Of a DNA stretch of 64,000 bases, positions 15,421 to 23,516 are shown in pieces. Position numbers and translations under genes: made by a program. The DNA comes from an uncultured Kiritimatiellota bacterium (GTDB lineage: Bacteria > Verrucomicrobiota > Kiritimatiellia > RFP12 > DVOR01): NCBI GenBank assembly GCA_944389945.1, contig CALXOF010000008.1, forward strand, positions 1 through 64,000, given 5' to 3'. The notes under the pieces were generated by a model that made no database searches, was not told where the DNA came from, and saw only the letters and a program-made list of their open reading frames with translations. Every line of letters begins with the position of its first letter. Position 1 is the stretch's first letter.

Positions 15421-18400
15421 ATGAAGCACGCGATAACTGGGTTGGTGGCGCTGGCGATGGCCGGCGCAGCGATGGCTGTCACGCCGGGCAAGGTCTTGAA
15501 GATGGTGCCCCAGAGCGGGACCTCCAAGAGCTTCGATCTCATCACGGAAAATGGTATCACCGTGCGTGTGCAGTTCTACACGCCGCAGGTCTTCCGCATC
15601 TTGGCCGCGCCCCAGAAGCTTGAGCCTCAGCTCGACCGCCACGGCAACCCCGTGAAAGACGCCGACGGCAACGTGAAGACCTATGTCTCCGCCGATTTCT
15701 CCGACCCGAAGAACGACCCCGAGAAGGCCCAGATCCTGGTCGGCGTGCCCGAGGACGCCACGCGCGTGGTCTTCGCGGACAACCGCGAGGCCGGCACCTA
15801 CACCTTCTCCACCACCGCCCTCACGCTGACCGTGGACAAGGCCGACTGCCGCTTCACCCTGATCGACCGCCTCACCGGCAAGACCGTCTGGGCCGAGACC
15901 AAGCCGCTTGACCTCGACGCCGAGAAGGGCACCACCCAGACCCTCGCCACCACCGCCGATGAGTGCTTCTACGGCGGCGGCCAGCAGAACGGCGAGTTCG
16001 CCCACAAGGGCCGCAAGATTTCCATCCTGGCTGACGGCAACTGGAACGAGGGCGGTCACCCCAATCCCTCTCCCTTCTACCAGACCAACACCGGCTATGG
16101 CGTCCTTCGCCACACCTTCGCCACCGGCGAATATGACTTCACCGGCGACAAGGAGATTCGTACCACCCACGCCGAGAATCGCTTCGACGCCTTCTACTTC
16201 GTGGGCGGCGACTTCGCCGGCAACCTGAACCTCTACACCCAGTTCACCGGCCGCCCGAACTTCATCCCCCGTTGGGGTCTGCAGCTCGGCGACGCCGATG
16301 CCTACATCACCCGCGACAAGGAGACCCGCGAGCCCGCCCAGAACGAGGACGGCTCCTTCAAGGAGGTCACCCCCGTCGATGCCGTGCGCGTGGCCAAGGC
16401 TTACCGCGAGCATGGCATGCCCGGCGGCTGGCTGCTCTTGAACGACGGCTACGGCTGCGACCATATGCAGCTGGGCTACGTTGTCTCCGCGCTCGCCGAT
16501 CTCGGCTTCTACACCGGCTTGTGGACCGAGGGTGCGCTTGATCGCATCAACTGGGAGGTCGGCCAGGCCGGCTCCCGCGTCCAGAAGATTGACGTCGCTT
16601 GGTCCGGCCCCGCCTATCAGCACGCCTTGGAATGCTGCAGGATCGCCGCCGAGGGCATCGAGCGCAACGCCGACGCCCGCGCCTTCGTGTGGGGCGTCCA
16701 GGGCTGGGCCGGCACGCAGCGCTACTGCATCGCCTGGACGGGCGACCAGTCCGGCTCCTGGGACCTCATCCGCTGGAACATCCCCACCTACGCCGGCTCT
16801 GCCATGAGCGGTCAGGCCTATGCCTCCACCGACATCGACGGCATCTTCGGTGGTTCCAACGAAACCTATCTCCGCGACCTCCAGTGGAAGAGCTGGACCA
16901 CCGCCATCTATGTGATGAACGGCTGGAGCAACGTCAACAAGAGCCCCTGGAGCTATCCCGAGCCCTACCGCTCCCTGAACCGCGACGCGTTGCTCCACAA
17001 GAATCGCCTCATCCCCTTCGTCTATTCCTATATGGCCCAGGCCTGGGCCGCCGGCACCCCCATCGTTCGCCCCCTTGTCTACAACTATCCCGAGGACCGC
17101 ACCACCTGGGGCGATGCCGCGAAGTATCAGTTCATGCTGGGTGAGGAGGTGCTCGTCGCCCCCGTCTACACCTCCATGAAGCTCAATCGCGGCTGGCGCA
17201 AGGACATCTACCTGCCCGAAGGCACGTGGTATGACTACAACGATGGTCGCCGCATTGTCGGCCCCACCACCCTCGCGGCCTATCCCATCACCCTGGCCAC
17301 GCAACCCGTCTTCGTCCGCGCCGGCTCCATCATCCCGATGTATCCCGAGATGCTCGTCCTCGGCGACAAGCCGCTCGACCCCATCACCTTCGACATCTAC
17401 CCCGACTTCTTCGAGGGCAACACCGCCACCTTCCGCCTCTATGAGGACGATGGCGCGACCCAGGACTTCTGGAAGTACGACGCCTACACCACCCAGGACA
17501 TCGCCGCTTCCGTCTCCTCCACGCCCGACTATGGGTGCATCCAGGTGCAGCTCGGCGCCGCCGAGGGCAACGGCTACGAGGGGATGCCCGAGGCCCGCTC
17601 CTACGAGTTCGCCATCCACTGCCCCGTCGCCCCGCGCAATGTCTTCTTCGTCAACCCCGATGGCACTGTCGGCCAGGAAATCCTCAAGCTGGACGGCGAG
17701 AACGCCGCCGAGGCCTACAAGAACAGTCGCCAGGCGTGGTACTACGACCCCGCCGACAAGCATGGTATCCTGCGCGTGAAGCTCGCCCGCACCCCGCTCA
17801 GCGAGGCCCGTGCCTTTGTCGTCCACACCGAGCCCTTCTCCGCCATCCAGCCCACCGAGCCCTATCCCGTGCCCGAGGTGACCAACGAGCTTGACCGCTC
17901 CGAGTTTACCGTCACGGTCAACTCTCAGGCCGGCGACGCCCTCATCACCGCTGCCTTCGACGGCACCGAGGAGACCATGTGGCACTCCTACTGGCGTGAC
18001 GACAAGGCTCAGCCCACCACCTTCCCCTACGTCATCGACGTGGACATGAACGGTCTCTACCCCGTCAACACCGTCACCTACCTGCCGCGCGCCAACCTCG
18101 GCAACGGCGTCATCAAGGGCTACAAGATCGAGGCCGCCCGCTTCCCCGGCCAGTTCAAGACCGTCGCCGAGGGTGAGTTCGAGAAGTTCACGAAGGTCGA
18201 GACCCGCGCCATCACCTTTGACGCCACCTGGGCCCGTTACCTCCGCATCACCTTCACCTCCGCCCAGAACGGTGATCACTTCGGCTCCGCCGCCGAAATC
18301 GATGTCCTCCAGGACCTCAATGCCGAGCCCCTCCCCGACGAGACCAAGGACATCGGCACCGAGACCATCACCGTCGACGGCGTCGACTACGAGGCCTGCC

Positions 18401-18714
18401 GTAAGGATACCGTCGGTGCCGATTGGACCCTCGACCTCGATGGCACGTGGGACAAGATCAAGGGCCACGCCGGCATGGAAAGCGACAACGCCAACACCGG
18501 CAACGTCACCTTCCGCATCCTCGCCGACGGCAAGCAGATCTTCTCCCGCGACGGCATGAAGCCAGAGGACGTGAAGCAGCTCATCGATGTCGACATCCCC
18601 GCCGGCACCAAGCAGCTCCGCTTCACCCTCACCGCCGAGGCCGGCGCCTCCGCCTCCGACACCGGCGTCTGGACCGAGCTCCGCCTCTTCCGCGCCGGTT
18701 CCGGCACGCGTTGA
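15421..18714 (+). CDS. Secreted GH31-family alpha-glycosidase with F5/8-C and NPCBM-like domains
   Basis: Exported retaining glycosidase of 1097 aa. The signal peptide is MKHAITGLVALAMAGAAMA. The N-terminal beta-sandwich precedes a GH31 barrel with acid/base Asp442 in WTGDQSGSWD and a candidate nucleophile Asp391 in VQKIDVAWSG; the classic WxDMNE nucleophile motif is absent. The barrel is followed by GH31 C-domain sheets (YLPEGTWYDYNDG, FVRAGSIIPM), an F5/8-type carbohydrate-binding domain (about 820-965) and an NPCBM-like domain (about 975-1097). I start at 15421, which has AGGAG and a signal peptide; the frame upstream lacks both. Some GH31 enzymes with this architecture cleave alpha-GalNAc from mucins, but the substrate here is not established. 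Monocistronic, terminator at 18733. Confidence 0.88.
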   Translation: MKHAITGLVALAMAGAAMAVTPGKVLKMVPQSGTSKSFDLITENGITVRVQFYTPQVFRILAAPQKLEPQLDRHGNPVKDADGNVKTYVSADFSDPKNDPEKAQILVGVPEDATRVVFADNREAGTYTFSTTALTLTVDKADCRFTLIDRLTGKTVWAETKPLDLDAEKGTTQTLATTADECFYGGGQQNGEFAHKGRKISILADGNWNEGGHPNPSPFYQTNTGYGVLRHTFATGEYDFTGDKEIRTTHAENRFDAFYFVGGDFAGNLNLYTQFTGRPNFIPRWGLQLGDADAYITRDKETREPAQNEDGSFKEVTPVDAVRVAKAYREHGMPGGWLLLNDGYGCDHMQLGYVVSALADLGFYTGLWTEGALDRINWEVGQAGSRVQKIDVAWSGPAYQHALECCRIAAEGIERNADARAFVWGVQGWAGTQRYCIAWTGDQSGSWDLIRWNIPTYAGSAMSGQAYASTDIDGIFGGSNETYLRDLQWKSWTTAIYVMNGWSNVNKSPWSYPEPYRSLNRDALLHKNRLIPFVYSYMAQAWAAGTPIVRPLVYNYPEDRTTWGDAAKYQFMLGEEVLVAPVYTSMKLNRGWRKDIYLPEGTWYDYNDGRRIVGPTTLAAYPITLATQPVFVRAGSIIPMYPEMLVLGDKPLDPITFDIYPDFFEGNTATFRLYEDDGATQDFWKYDAYTTQDIAASVSSTPDYGCIQVQLGAAEGNGYEGMPEARSYEFAIHCPVAPRNVFFVNPDGTVGQEILKLDGENAAEAYKNSRQAWYYDPADKHGILRVKLARTPLSEARAFVVHTEPFSAIQPTEPYPVPEVTNELDRSEFTVTVNSQAGDALITAAFDGTEETMWHSYWRDDKAQPTTFPYVIDVDMNGLYPVNTVTYLPRANLGNGVIKGYKIEAARFPGQFKTVAEGEFEKFTKVETRAITFDATWARYLRITFTSAQNGDHFGSAAEIDVLQDLNAEPLPDETKDIGTETITVDGVDYEACRKDTVGADWTLDLDGTWDKIKGHAGMESDNANTGNVTFRILADGKQIFSRDGMKPEDVKQLIDVDIPAGTKQLRFTLTAEAGASASDTGVWTELRLFRAGSGTR

Positions 18715-18732
18715 GTCCAGCGGATAGTCCAC

Positions 18733-18766
18733 AAAAAAAGCCCCGGTCTTCTCCGGGGCTTTTTTA
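18733..18766 (+). terminator. Terminator of the GH31 gene
   Basis: Stem AAAAAAAGCCCCGG / CCGGGGCTTTTTT with a TCTTCT loop, ending in six T residues, 18 bases after the stop codon. Confidence 0.9.
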
Positions 18767-18874
18767 TATCTATTTGCTTTAATCGTAACTTTGGCTAACT
18801 TGAGGGCGTGTTCCTACAATGGTAAAAGTGTAAAACGCAAACTCTTTCAATCTGTCCCCAAAAGCCTCTTCGCG

Positions 18875-18959
18875 GACCCTTAAGGGTTTCGACCCCGACC
18901 ACTATAGGGTCTCGCCCTCGACCACTATAGTGGTTGACCTCGGACCACTATAGGGTCTC
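18875..18959. repeat. Palindrome-array element, copy B
   Basis: Most regular copy. Four cores (CCCTTAAGGG, CCACTATAGGG, CCACTATAGTGG, CCACTATAGGG) are centred at 18881.5, 18904.5, 18927.5 and 18950.5, exactly 23 bp apart. Spacers are TTTCGACCCCGA, TCTCGCCCTCGA and TTGACCTCGGA. The left flank CCTCTTCGCG is shared with copy E, the right flank TCTCAGAAAG with inverted copy D. It lies in the 434-base gap between the GH31 gene and prmA; the rest of that gap (18767-18870 and 18961-19130) shows no gene or other structure I recognise. Confidence 0.92.
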
Positions 18960-19130
18960 AGAAAGCCCACTCTGGCCTCCCACAGAAGATGTCGAAGATT
19001 TGGAAGTTTTAGGTGTATCCACAAGCGGGGTGAAAGACACCGAAAGTGATTAGGATGTTGCATTCGTATTGTCTCTTCGTGACGAAGCGATTAAGAGGTG
19101 GAATACCGATGAAATAGAGTGGGGCACTTA

Positions 19131-19139
19131 TGGTACACT
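19131..19139 (+). promoter_or_regulatory. Extended -10 of prmA
   Basis: TTATGGTACACTATG contains TACACT (19134-19139) in the same TGGTAnACTATG context seen before other genes. No good -35 is present. The chosen ATG at 19149 starts 10 bases after the -10, so the transcript would be leaderless or nearly so. Confidence 0.55.
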
Positions 19140-19148
19140 ATGGAGCCT

Positions 19149-20018
19149 ATGCAAGCACAGGATGTAACGGTAGTGTCAACAGCGCTTCCTTCAGCGGAGG
19201 CGGCGGACACATTGTTGGAGTTGCTCGACGCGGACGCTTTCACGCCAACGGTGTGGGAGGACGTGGAGACGCACGCGGCGCGACTGGATGTTTTCTTGGA
19301 AGATGCCTCGGCGGCCTCCGGGGTGGCACAGGCCGTGCGCGGCGCGGCAGAGTTGGCGGGATTTACGGTGGAGCCGACCATCGAGACGCTTCCGGCCGCG
19401 GATTGGTCTGAGGCGTGGAAACGCTTCTTCCACGTGGAGCATGTGTCGCCGCGGGTGACGATTCGGCCTTCGTGGGAGGCTTATGACGCGGCACCGGGGG
19501 AGGCGGTGATCACGCTTGATCCCGGAATGAGCTTTGGCACGGGAAAGCATCCGACGACACAGGGGTGTCTGCGCTTCCTGGACGGACTGGCGACCGGCGA
19601 CCTGTCACGACCGGTACTGGACATGGGGTGCGGAAGTGGCATTTTGGCCATCGCGGCACGGAAGCTCGGCTTCACTCATGTGCGAGGATTTGACTACGAC
19701 CCGGACGCGGTGACGGTGGCGCAGGAGAATGCGGCACTCAATGGGGTGACGATTCCCTTTGAGGCGCGGGACTTGGCTTCGAACCTGGATCAGGGCGCGG
19801 TGGTGCTGGCAAACATCCTGGGGCCGGTGCTTATCGAGCATGCCGTGGAGGTGGCTTGTGCGGTGTTGCCGGGCGGGGCTTTGGTGGCCTCTGGCATTTT
19901 GGAGACGCTTTATCCGGAGGTTCGCGCGGCCTTTGAGGCGCAGGGGTTGCGCGAAACGGATTCCCTTCTTATCGGCGAGTGGCGCACGGGCCTCTTTGCC
20001 AAACCTGATACCCTATGA
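19149..20018 (+). CDS. prmA: Ribosomal protein L11 methyltransferase (PrmA)
   Basis: SAM-dependent methyltransferase of 289 aa that modifies ribosomal protein L11. The PrmA hallmarks are present: EAWKRFFHVEHVSPRVTIRPSWE, LDPGMSFGTGKHPTT, motif I VLDMGCGSGILAIAA and motif IV VVLANILGPVLIEHA. An N-terminal domain of about 100 aa precedes the catalytic domain, as usual. In-frame ATGs lie at 19119, 19140 and 19149; the promoter overlaps the first two, so 19149 (or 19140) is the likely start. A small-exporter gene follows 12 bases downstream. Confidence 0.92.
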   Translation: MQAQDVTVVSTALPSAEAADTLLELLDADAFTPTVWEDVETHAARLDVFLEDASAASGVAQAVRGAAELAGFTVEPTIETLPAADWSEAWKRFFHVEHVSPRVTIRPSWEAYDAAPGEAVITLDPGMSFGTGKHPTTQGCLRFLDGLATGDLSRPVLDMGCGSGILAIAARKLGFTHVRGFDYDPDAVTVAQENAALNGVTIPFEARDLASNLDQGAVVLANILGPVLIEHAVEVACAVLPGGALVASGILETLYPEVRAAFEAQGLRETDSLLIGEWRTGLFAKPDTL

Positions 20019-20030
20019 ACGGAGCCTGAG

Positions 20031-20576
20031 ATGGATTACTTCCTGGCAATTATCACGCTCGTCTTTTGTTCTTTCTTGCCCTTGCTGGAGTTGCGCTTTT
20101 CGATTCCGCTTGGTTTCTTCGCAACGTTGTATGGCGTGCACATCGACTGGTGGTGGGTGGTGCCAATCTGCATCTTGGCGAACGTGGCGCTTGGGATTGT
20201 GGCGTTCGAGATTCTCTTACCTATCCTGGAGTTCTTCCGTAAGCGGTGGACGTGGTTCCGTGAGCGACTGTGGCCGCACGTGGAGAAGCGGAAACAGAAA
20301 CTAAAGCCGGTGGTGGACCGCTACGGCGAGTGGGGGTTGGCCATCTTCATCGGCGTCCCGCTGCCGGGGACGGGCGCGCTGACGGGCGCGGTGGGGGCTT
20401 TCCTGTTGGGGTTTGAACGGCGCCGGTTCTACGTTGCCAACTTCGCGGGCGTGCTGATAGCTGGTATCGCGGTGACGGCGATTTGCTTGCTGATTCAGAA
20501 CGGTGTGGTGGCGGAGGATTCTTGGGTCAGCCGTCTCTTCTTGGGCGAGGCTCCAATCTCCTCCGTGGAACAGTAA
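20031..20576 (+). CDS. COG2426-type small multidrug-export-like membrane protein
   Basis: Inner-membrane protein of 181 aa matching the Sm_multidrug_ex family along its length: PLLELRFSIPLG near the N-terminus, a basic cytoplasmic loop (FRKRWTWFRERLWPHVEKRKQK), then GVPLPGTGALTGAVGAFLLG and hydrophobic helices at the C-terminus. The family name comes from annotation history; transport activity has not been well shown. It is probably co-transcribed with prmA, 12 bases upstream. Confidence 0.85.
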   Translation: MDYFLAIITLVFCSFLPLLELRFSIPLGFFATLYGVHIDWWWVVPICILANVALGIVAFEILLPILEFFRKRWTWFRERLWPHVEKRKQKLKPVVDRYGEWGLAIFIGVPLPGTGALTGAVGAFLLGFERRRFYVANFAGVLIAGIAVTAICLLIQNGVVAEDSWVSRLFLGEAPISSVEQ

Positions 20577-20585
20577 GCAATTTCT

Positions 20586-20646
20586 AAAGGCGTGACGCTT
20601 GCATAAAGCTGGGCGCTAACGCCGGGTATAGGGGCGCACGCCTTTT
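20586..20646 (+). terminator. Structured terminator after the small exporter
   Basis: Outer stem GGCGTG / CACGCC ending in TTTT encloses an inner stem GGCG-CTAA-CGCC. The long loop makes it weaker than the other terminators here. The rest of 20577-20818 contains a short open frame (20705-20935) with no family resemblance, which I do not accept as a gene. Confidence 0.4.
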
Positions 20647-20769
20647 CATGTCTATCTCTTGAGCCTAAAGCGTTTTTAGAAGTATTCAAGAGAGAAGACG
20701 ATGGGTGGACATTTGCGTCGCAAAGCGACTGGCGTTAGTTTGTTTGGCTTCGCGTGCGTTGACGTTTTG

Positions 20770-20812
20770 CGAAAAGAGAAACCGATGCTTGGCCTGGATG
20801 TTACGGGCCAAG
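20770..20812 (-). terminator. Probable terminator of the MurU-AmgK operon
   Basis: Minus-strand hairpin CTTGGCC / GGCCAAG (20788-20812) starts 7 bases after the stop codon and is followed by an interrupted T-rich tract (ATCGGTTTCTCTTTT). The imperfect T-run lowers confidence. Confidence 0.5.
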
Positions 20813-20818
20813 CGTCCC

Positions 20819-22501
20819 TCAATCTTTGAAGAAAGCCGTAAGCGCGGGGAGGTTGGCTTTCTCCGCGAGGGCGGCGGCGCGAGCGCGGGCAATTGGTACG
20901 TAGGCCAGAAAGCGGGGTTGCCCCACGGAGGCTAGGCGGTGGTAGGCCCCGATGGCCTGAGTGAGGCGTTGGATGCCGGCGAGGGGAAGTTTGGCGCGGA
21001 GCTCTTCGGCATCGCGGTTGGCGGCCATGGCGTAGGCGTCGATGGCGGCTTCTTGTACGTCTTCGCCCCAGTCGACGTAGGGGTCGTAGAGGAAGGAGGC
21101 AAGGTCGTAGAGGGCGGGGCCGCGGCGCATGCCTTGGAAGTCGATGACGGCGGGAGCCTTGGCGTACCAGAGGATGTTGGAGCTCTGGAAGTCGCGGTGG
21201 ACGAGGACGGTGGGTTCGGCGAGGAGGGTGTCCTGGATACGCGTGAGTTCGGCCTTGGCCTCGGACGGGAAGGGCGCGGCGAATTGTTCGTGGAGGGAGA
21301 CTTCCCAGGCGTAGAGGGCGGCATCGAAGGGCGGCTCAAGGGGAAGGTCGCCGACATTGGCACGATGAAAGGCCGCGAGTAGTTCTATGACTTGGCGCAG
21401 TTGGGGCGAACCGTGGTGGTGGCCCTCGTGGCCGGGCGCCTCGCTCCCGCGGAGGCAATCCTCGCGGACGGCGGCGACGTGGCGGTCGAAGGTGTCATCG
21501 CCGAGGTCTTCCATTACCAAGAGATTAGGGAGGTCGAGCAGAACCTTCGGGACGGCGACGTGCGCCTTGGCGAGGGCTTTGGCGCAAGCGGCGTAGCGGG
21601 CGTTTTCGGCGCGGCCTTCGGTCTCGTAGGCGATAGCGATGGCACTGCGGCGGGGCGCGGAGAGGCGCCAGAAGGTCCGCTTGCTGCCGCGGGCGCCGAG
21701 CGGGGCGACGATGGTCTCGTCCACCGGCCACTTGAGTGCGGCGAGGGCTTGGGTGACGGGGGCGGGCGGGGTGTCGGCGGCGCCGGAGGCGTAGCGGGCA
21801 AGGGCGGGAAGGCGCTTGGCGTCGCGGTGGGCCTCGAGGTAGGCGGCGGGAGTGCCGGCGTCGTTCCAGTAGGACTCGGGAAGGAGGACGCCGCGGACGA
21901 AGCGATTGGAGAAGGCGGCGTTCTCGAGGGCGTCGATGAGGGAGCAGACGGGGCGGTCGGGGAGGAAGGAGAGGACGTCGGGGGAGAGGAGGCTGACGCC
22001 GGTGAAGGTGTAGGTGCGGTCGACGCCCGGGGTGGGGGAGTGCCAGCAGGTGACACGATTGGCGTAGTCGAGTTCGACGGTGCGGGGGCCGCGCTTGGGC
22101 TCGAGCCAGGCGGCGGCGAAGCGGCCGGAGGCCTCGAAGGCTTCGGCGAGAGGGGCGGGATCGGCATGGAAGACGACGTCGCCATTGATGAGCCAGAAGG
22201 GGCGGCCTTTGAGGTGGGGGGCGAGGTTGCGGAGGGCGCCGCCGGTGCCGAGGAGGTCGGGCTCGTGGAGTTCGTGGAGGGTCAGGGGGCCGCGGTAGGC
22301 GGCGATGAAGGCGCGGAGGGCCTCGGGGAGCCAGTGGGTGTTGAGGAAGACTTCGCGGACGCCCCAGCCGGCGAGGGTGTCGAGGGTGTGGGCCAGGAGG
22401 GGGCGGTTCCAGATGGGGACGAGCGGTTTGGGGGTGGCGAGGGTCATGGGGCGGAGGCGTTCGCCGAGGCCCGCGCAGAGAACGAAGGCAAGGTCAGTCA
22501 T
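20819..22501 (-). CDS. Fused nucleotidyltransferase (MurU-like) and sugar kinase (AmgK-like)
   Basis: 560-aa protein joining two steps of cell-wall sugar recycling. Residues 1-230 form a sugar-1-phosphate uridylyltransferase like MurU (LCAGLGERLRPMTLATPKPLVPI, LLGTGGALRN, INGDVVF). Residues 240-560 form an aminoglycoside-phosphotransferase-fold kinase like AmgK (MEDLGDDTF, HRDFQSSNILW and DFQGMRRGPALYDLASFLYDPYV). In Pseudomonas, separate AmgK and MurU convert N-acetylmuramate to its 1-phosphate and then UDP-MurNAc, bypassing the fosfomycin-sensitive route. The same pathway is inferred here. The start at 22501 overlaps the 3' end of mnmA by 8 bases. The longer open frame is out-of-frame mnmA sequence. 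Confidence 0.85.
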   Translation of the reverse strand: MTDLAFVLCAGLGERLRPMTLATPKPLVPIWNRPLLAHTLDTLAGWGVREVFLNTHWLPEALRAFIAAYRGPLTLHELHEPDLLGTGGALRNLAPHLKGRPFWLINGDVVFHADPAPLAEAFEASGRFAAAWLEPKRGPRTVELDYANRVTCWHSPTPGVDRTYTFTGVSLLSPDVLSFLPDRPVCSLIDALENAAFSNRFVRGVLLPESYWNDAGTPAAYLEAHRDAKRLPALARYASGAADTPPAPVTQALAALKWPVDETIVAPLGARGSKRTFWRLSAPRRSAIAIAYETEGRAENARYAACAKALAKAHVAVPKVLLDLPNLLVMEDLGDDTFDRHVAAVREDCLRGSEAPGHEGHHHGSPQLRQVIELLAAFHRANVGDLPLEPPFDAALYAWEVSLHEQFAAPFPSEAKAELTRIQDTLLAEPTVLVHRDFQSSNILWYAKAPAVIDFQGMRRGPALYDLASFLYDPYVDWGEDVQEAAIDAYAMAANRDAEELRAKLPLAGIQRLTQAIGAYHRLASVGQPRFLAYVPIARARAAALAEKANLPALTAFFKD

Positions 22502-23516
22502 GGGGTTGCTCCGGGAGGATGGGGCCGCCGCCGAGGAGGTAGGGGCCACGGTAGAAGACGCAGGCCTGGCCGGGGGTGACGAGGGTCTGCGGCTCGGCGG
22601 CCTCGACGCGGCCATCGGCGTGGACCAGGCAGTCGAAGGGGGGATGGTGGTAGCGCGTGACGGCCTGGCAGGCGAGCGGAAAGGTGGGGGGCACGAGCCA
22701 ATTGACGGGGCCGACACGGAAGGTACGCGTGAGGAGGGCTTCGCGCGGGCCGAGGGTGAGCGTGTTGCGGGCGCGGTCGAAGGCGACGACGAAGGCGCGG
22801 CCGCCGGTGGCGACGCCGAGGCCGCGGCGTTGTCCGCGGGTGTAGTTGGCGAGGCCTTGGTGACGACCCAAGACGCGGCCTTCGGGGGAGAGGATGTCGC
22901 CGGGGCGGTCGGTCTCAGGGTGGCGGCGGCGGAGTTCGGGGCGGTAGTCGCCGTCGGGGAGGAAGCAGATGTCTTGGCTGCCGGAGGCCAGGCGCTCCTC
23001 GGGGATGGGTAGGGTCCAGTCGCGGGCGAGAGAGACGACCTCTGCGCGGGTGCGGTCGGCGAGGGGGAAGAAGACGTCGGCGAGGTCATCTTGGGTGAGG
23101 GCGTAGAGGAAGTAGGATTGGTCCTTGGCGGCGTCGGAGGCGGCACGGAGGGTTAGGGCGCCGGTCTCGGGCTCGCGGGCCTTGGCGACATAGTGGCCGG
23201 TGGCCATGGGGCCGCCGATGGCGCGGCGAAGGAGGCCGAACTTGAGGCGGGGGTTGCAGCGGCAGCAGGGATTGGGTGTGAGGCCGGCGGCGTAGTCCGC
23301 GAAGAAGGGCGCGACGACCTCGCGCTCGAAGTCGGCACGAAGGTCGACCGTGCGCAGGGGGACGCCGAGTGCGTCGGCGAGGGCGACGACGGCGGGCGCG
23401 GGCTCGGAGGCTAGGGTGAGCATGTGCCAGGCCTCGACGGCGTGGCCTTGCGTTTGGAGGAGGCGGACGCAGACGGCGGAATCGACGCCGCCGGAGAAGG
23501 CGACGGCGATTTTCAT
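22494..23516 (-). CDS. mnmA: tRNA-specific 2-thiouridylase MnmA
   Basis: ATP-dependent thiolase that installs 2-thiouridine at wobble position 34 of Lys, Glu and Gln tRNAs, 340 aa. The PP-loop SGGVDSAV (9-16), TPNPCCRCNPRLKFG with the catalytic Cys, MATGHYV, DQSYFLYAL and the second catalytic Cys in GSQDICFLP are all present. The sulfur donor is normally a cysteine desulfurase such as the NifS encoded at 58213. The start overlaps the upstream stop as ATGA. The C-terminal beta-barrel domain is shorter than usual but keeps the CQAVTRYHHPP segment. Confidence 0.95.
   Translation of the reverse strand: MKIAVAFSGGVDSAVCVRLLQTQGHAVEAWHMLTLASEPAPAVVALADALGVPLRTVDLRADFEREVVAPFFADYAAGLTPNPCCRCNPRLKFGLLRRAIGGPMATGHYVAKAREPETGALTLRAASDAAKDQSYFLYALTQDDLADVFFPLADRTRAEVVSLARDWTLPIPEERLASGSQDICFLPDGDYRPELRRRHPETDRPGDILSPEGRVLGRHQGLANYTRGQRRGLGVATGGRAFVVAFDRARNTLTLGPREALLTRTFRVGPVNWLVPPTFPLACQAVTRYHHPPFDCLVHADGRVEAAEPQTLVTPGQACVFYRGPYLLGGGPILPEQPHD

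Noticed and set aside
15289-18732. 1147-codon open frame antisense to the GH31 gene
   Set aside because: It is the mirror of GC-rich, RNY-biased codons. Its product is Gly/Ala/Val/Asp low complexity without domains, while the plus strand has a signal peptide and clear GH31 motifs.
18899-18910. Similarity of CACTATAGGG in the palindrome arrays to the end of the T7 RNA polymerase promoter
   Set aside because: The ten-base match is real, but the T7 upstream recognition part is missing, the CGAC context is off by one base, the cores are palindromic and variable, and no phage-type RNA polymerase is in the window.
18875-18959. Palindrome arrays as Rho-independent terminators
   Set aside because: Cores have no loop and no T-run; a good terminator already precedes copies B and E, and copy D lies between divergent genes.
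20705-20935. Possible 76-aa gene between the small exporter and the MurU-AmgK operon
   Set aside because: No ribosome site, no family resemblance, and its 3' part runs antisense into the coding sequence of the neighbouring gene.
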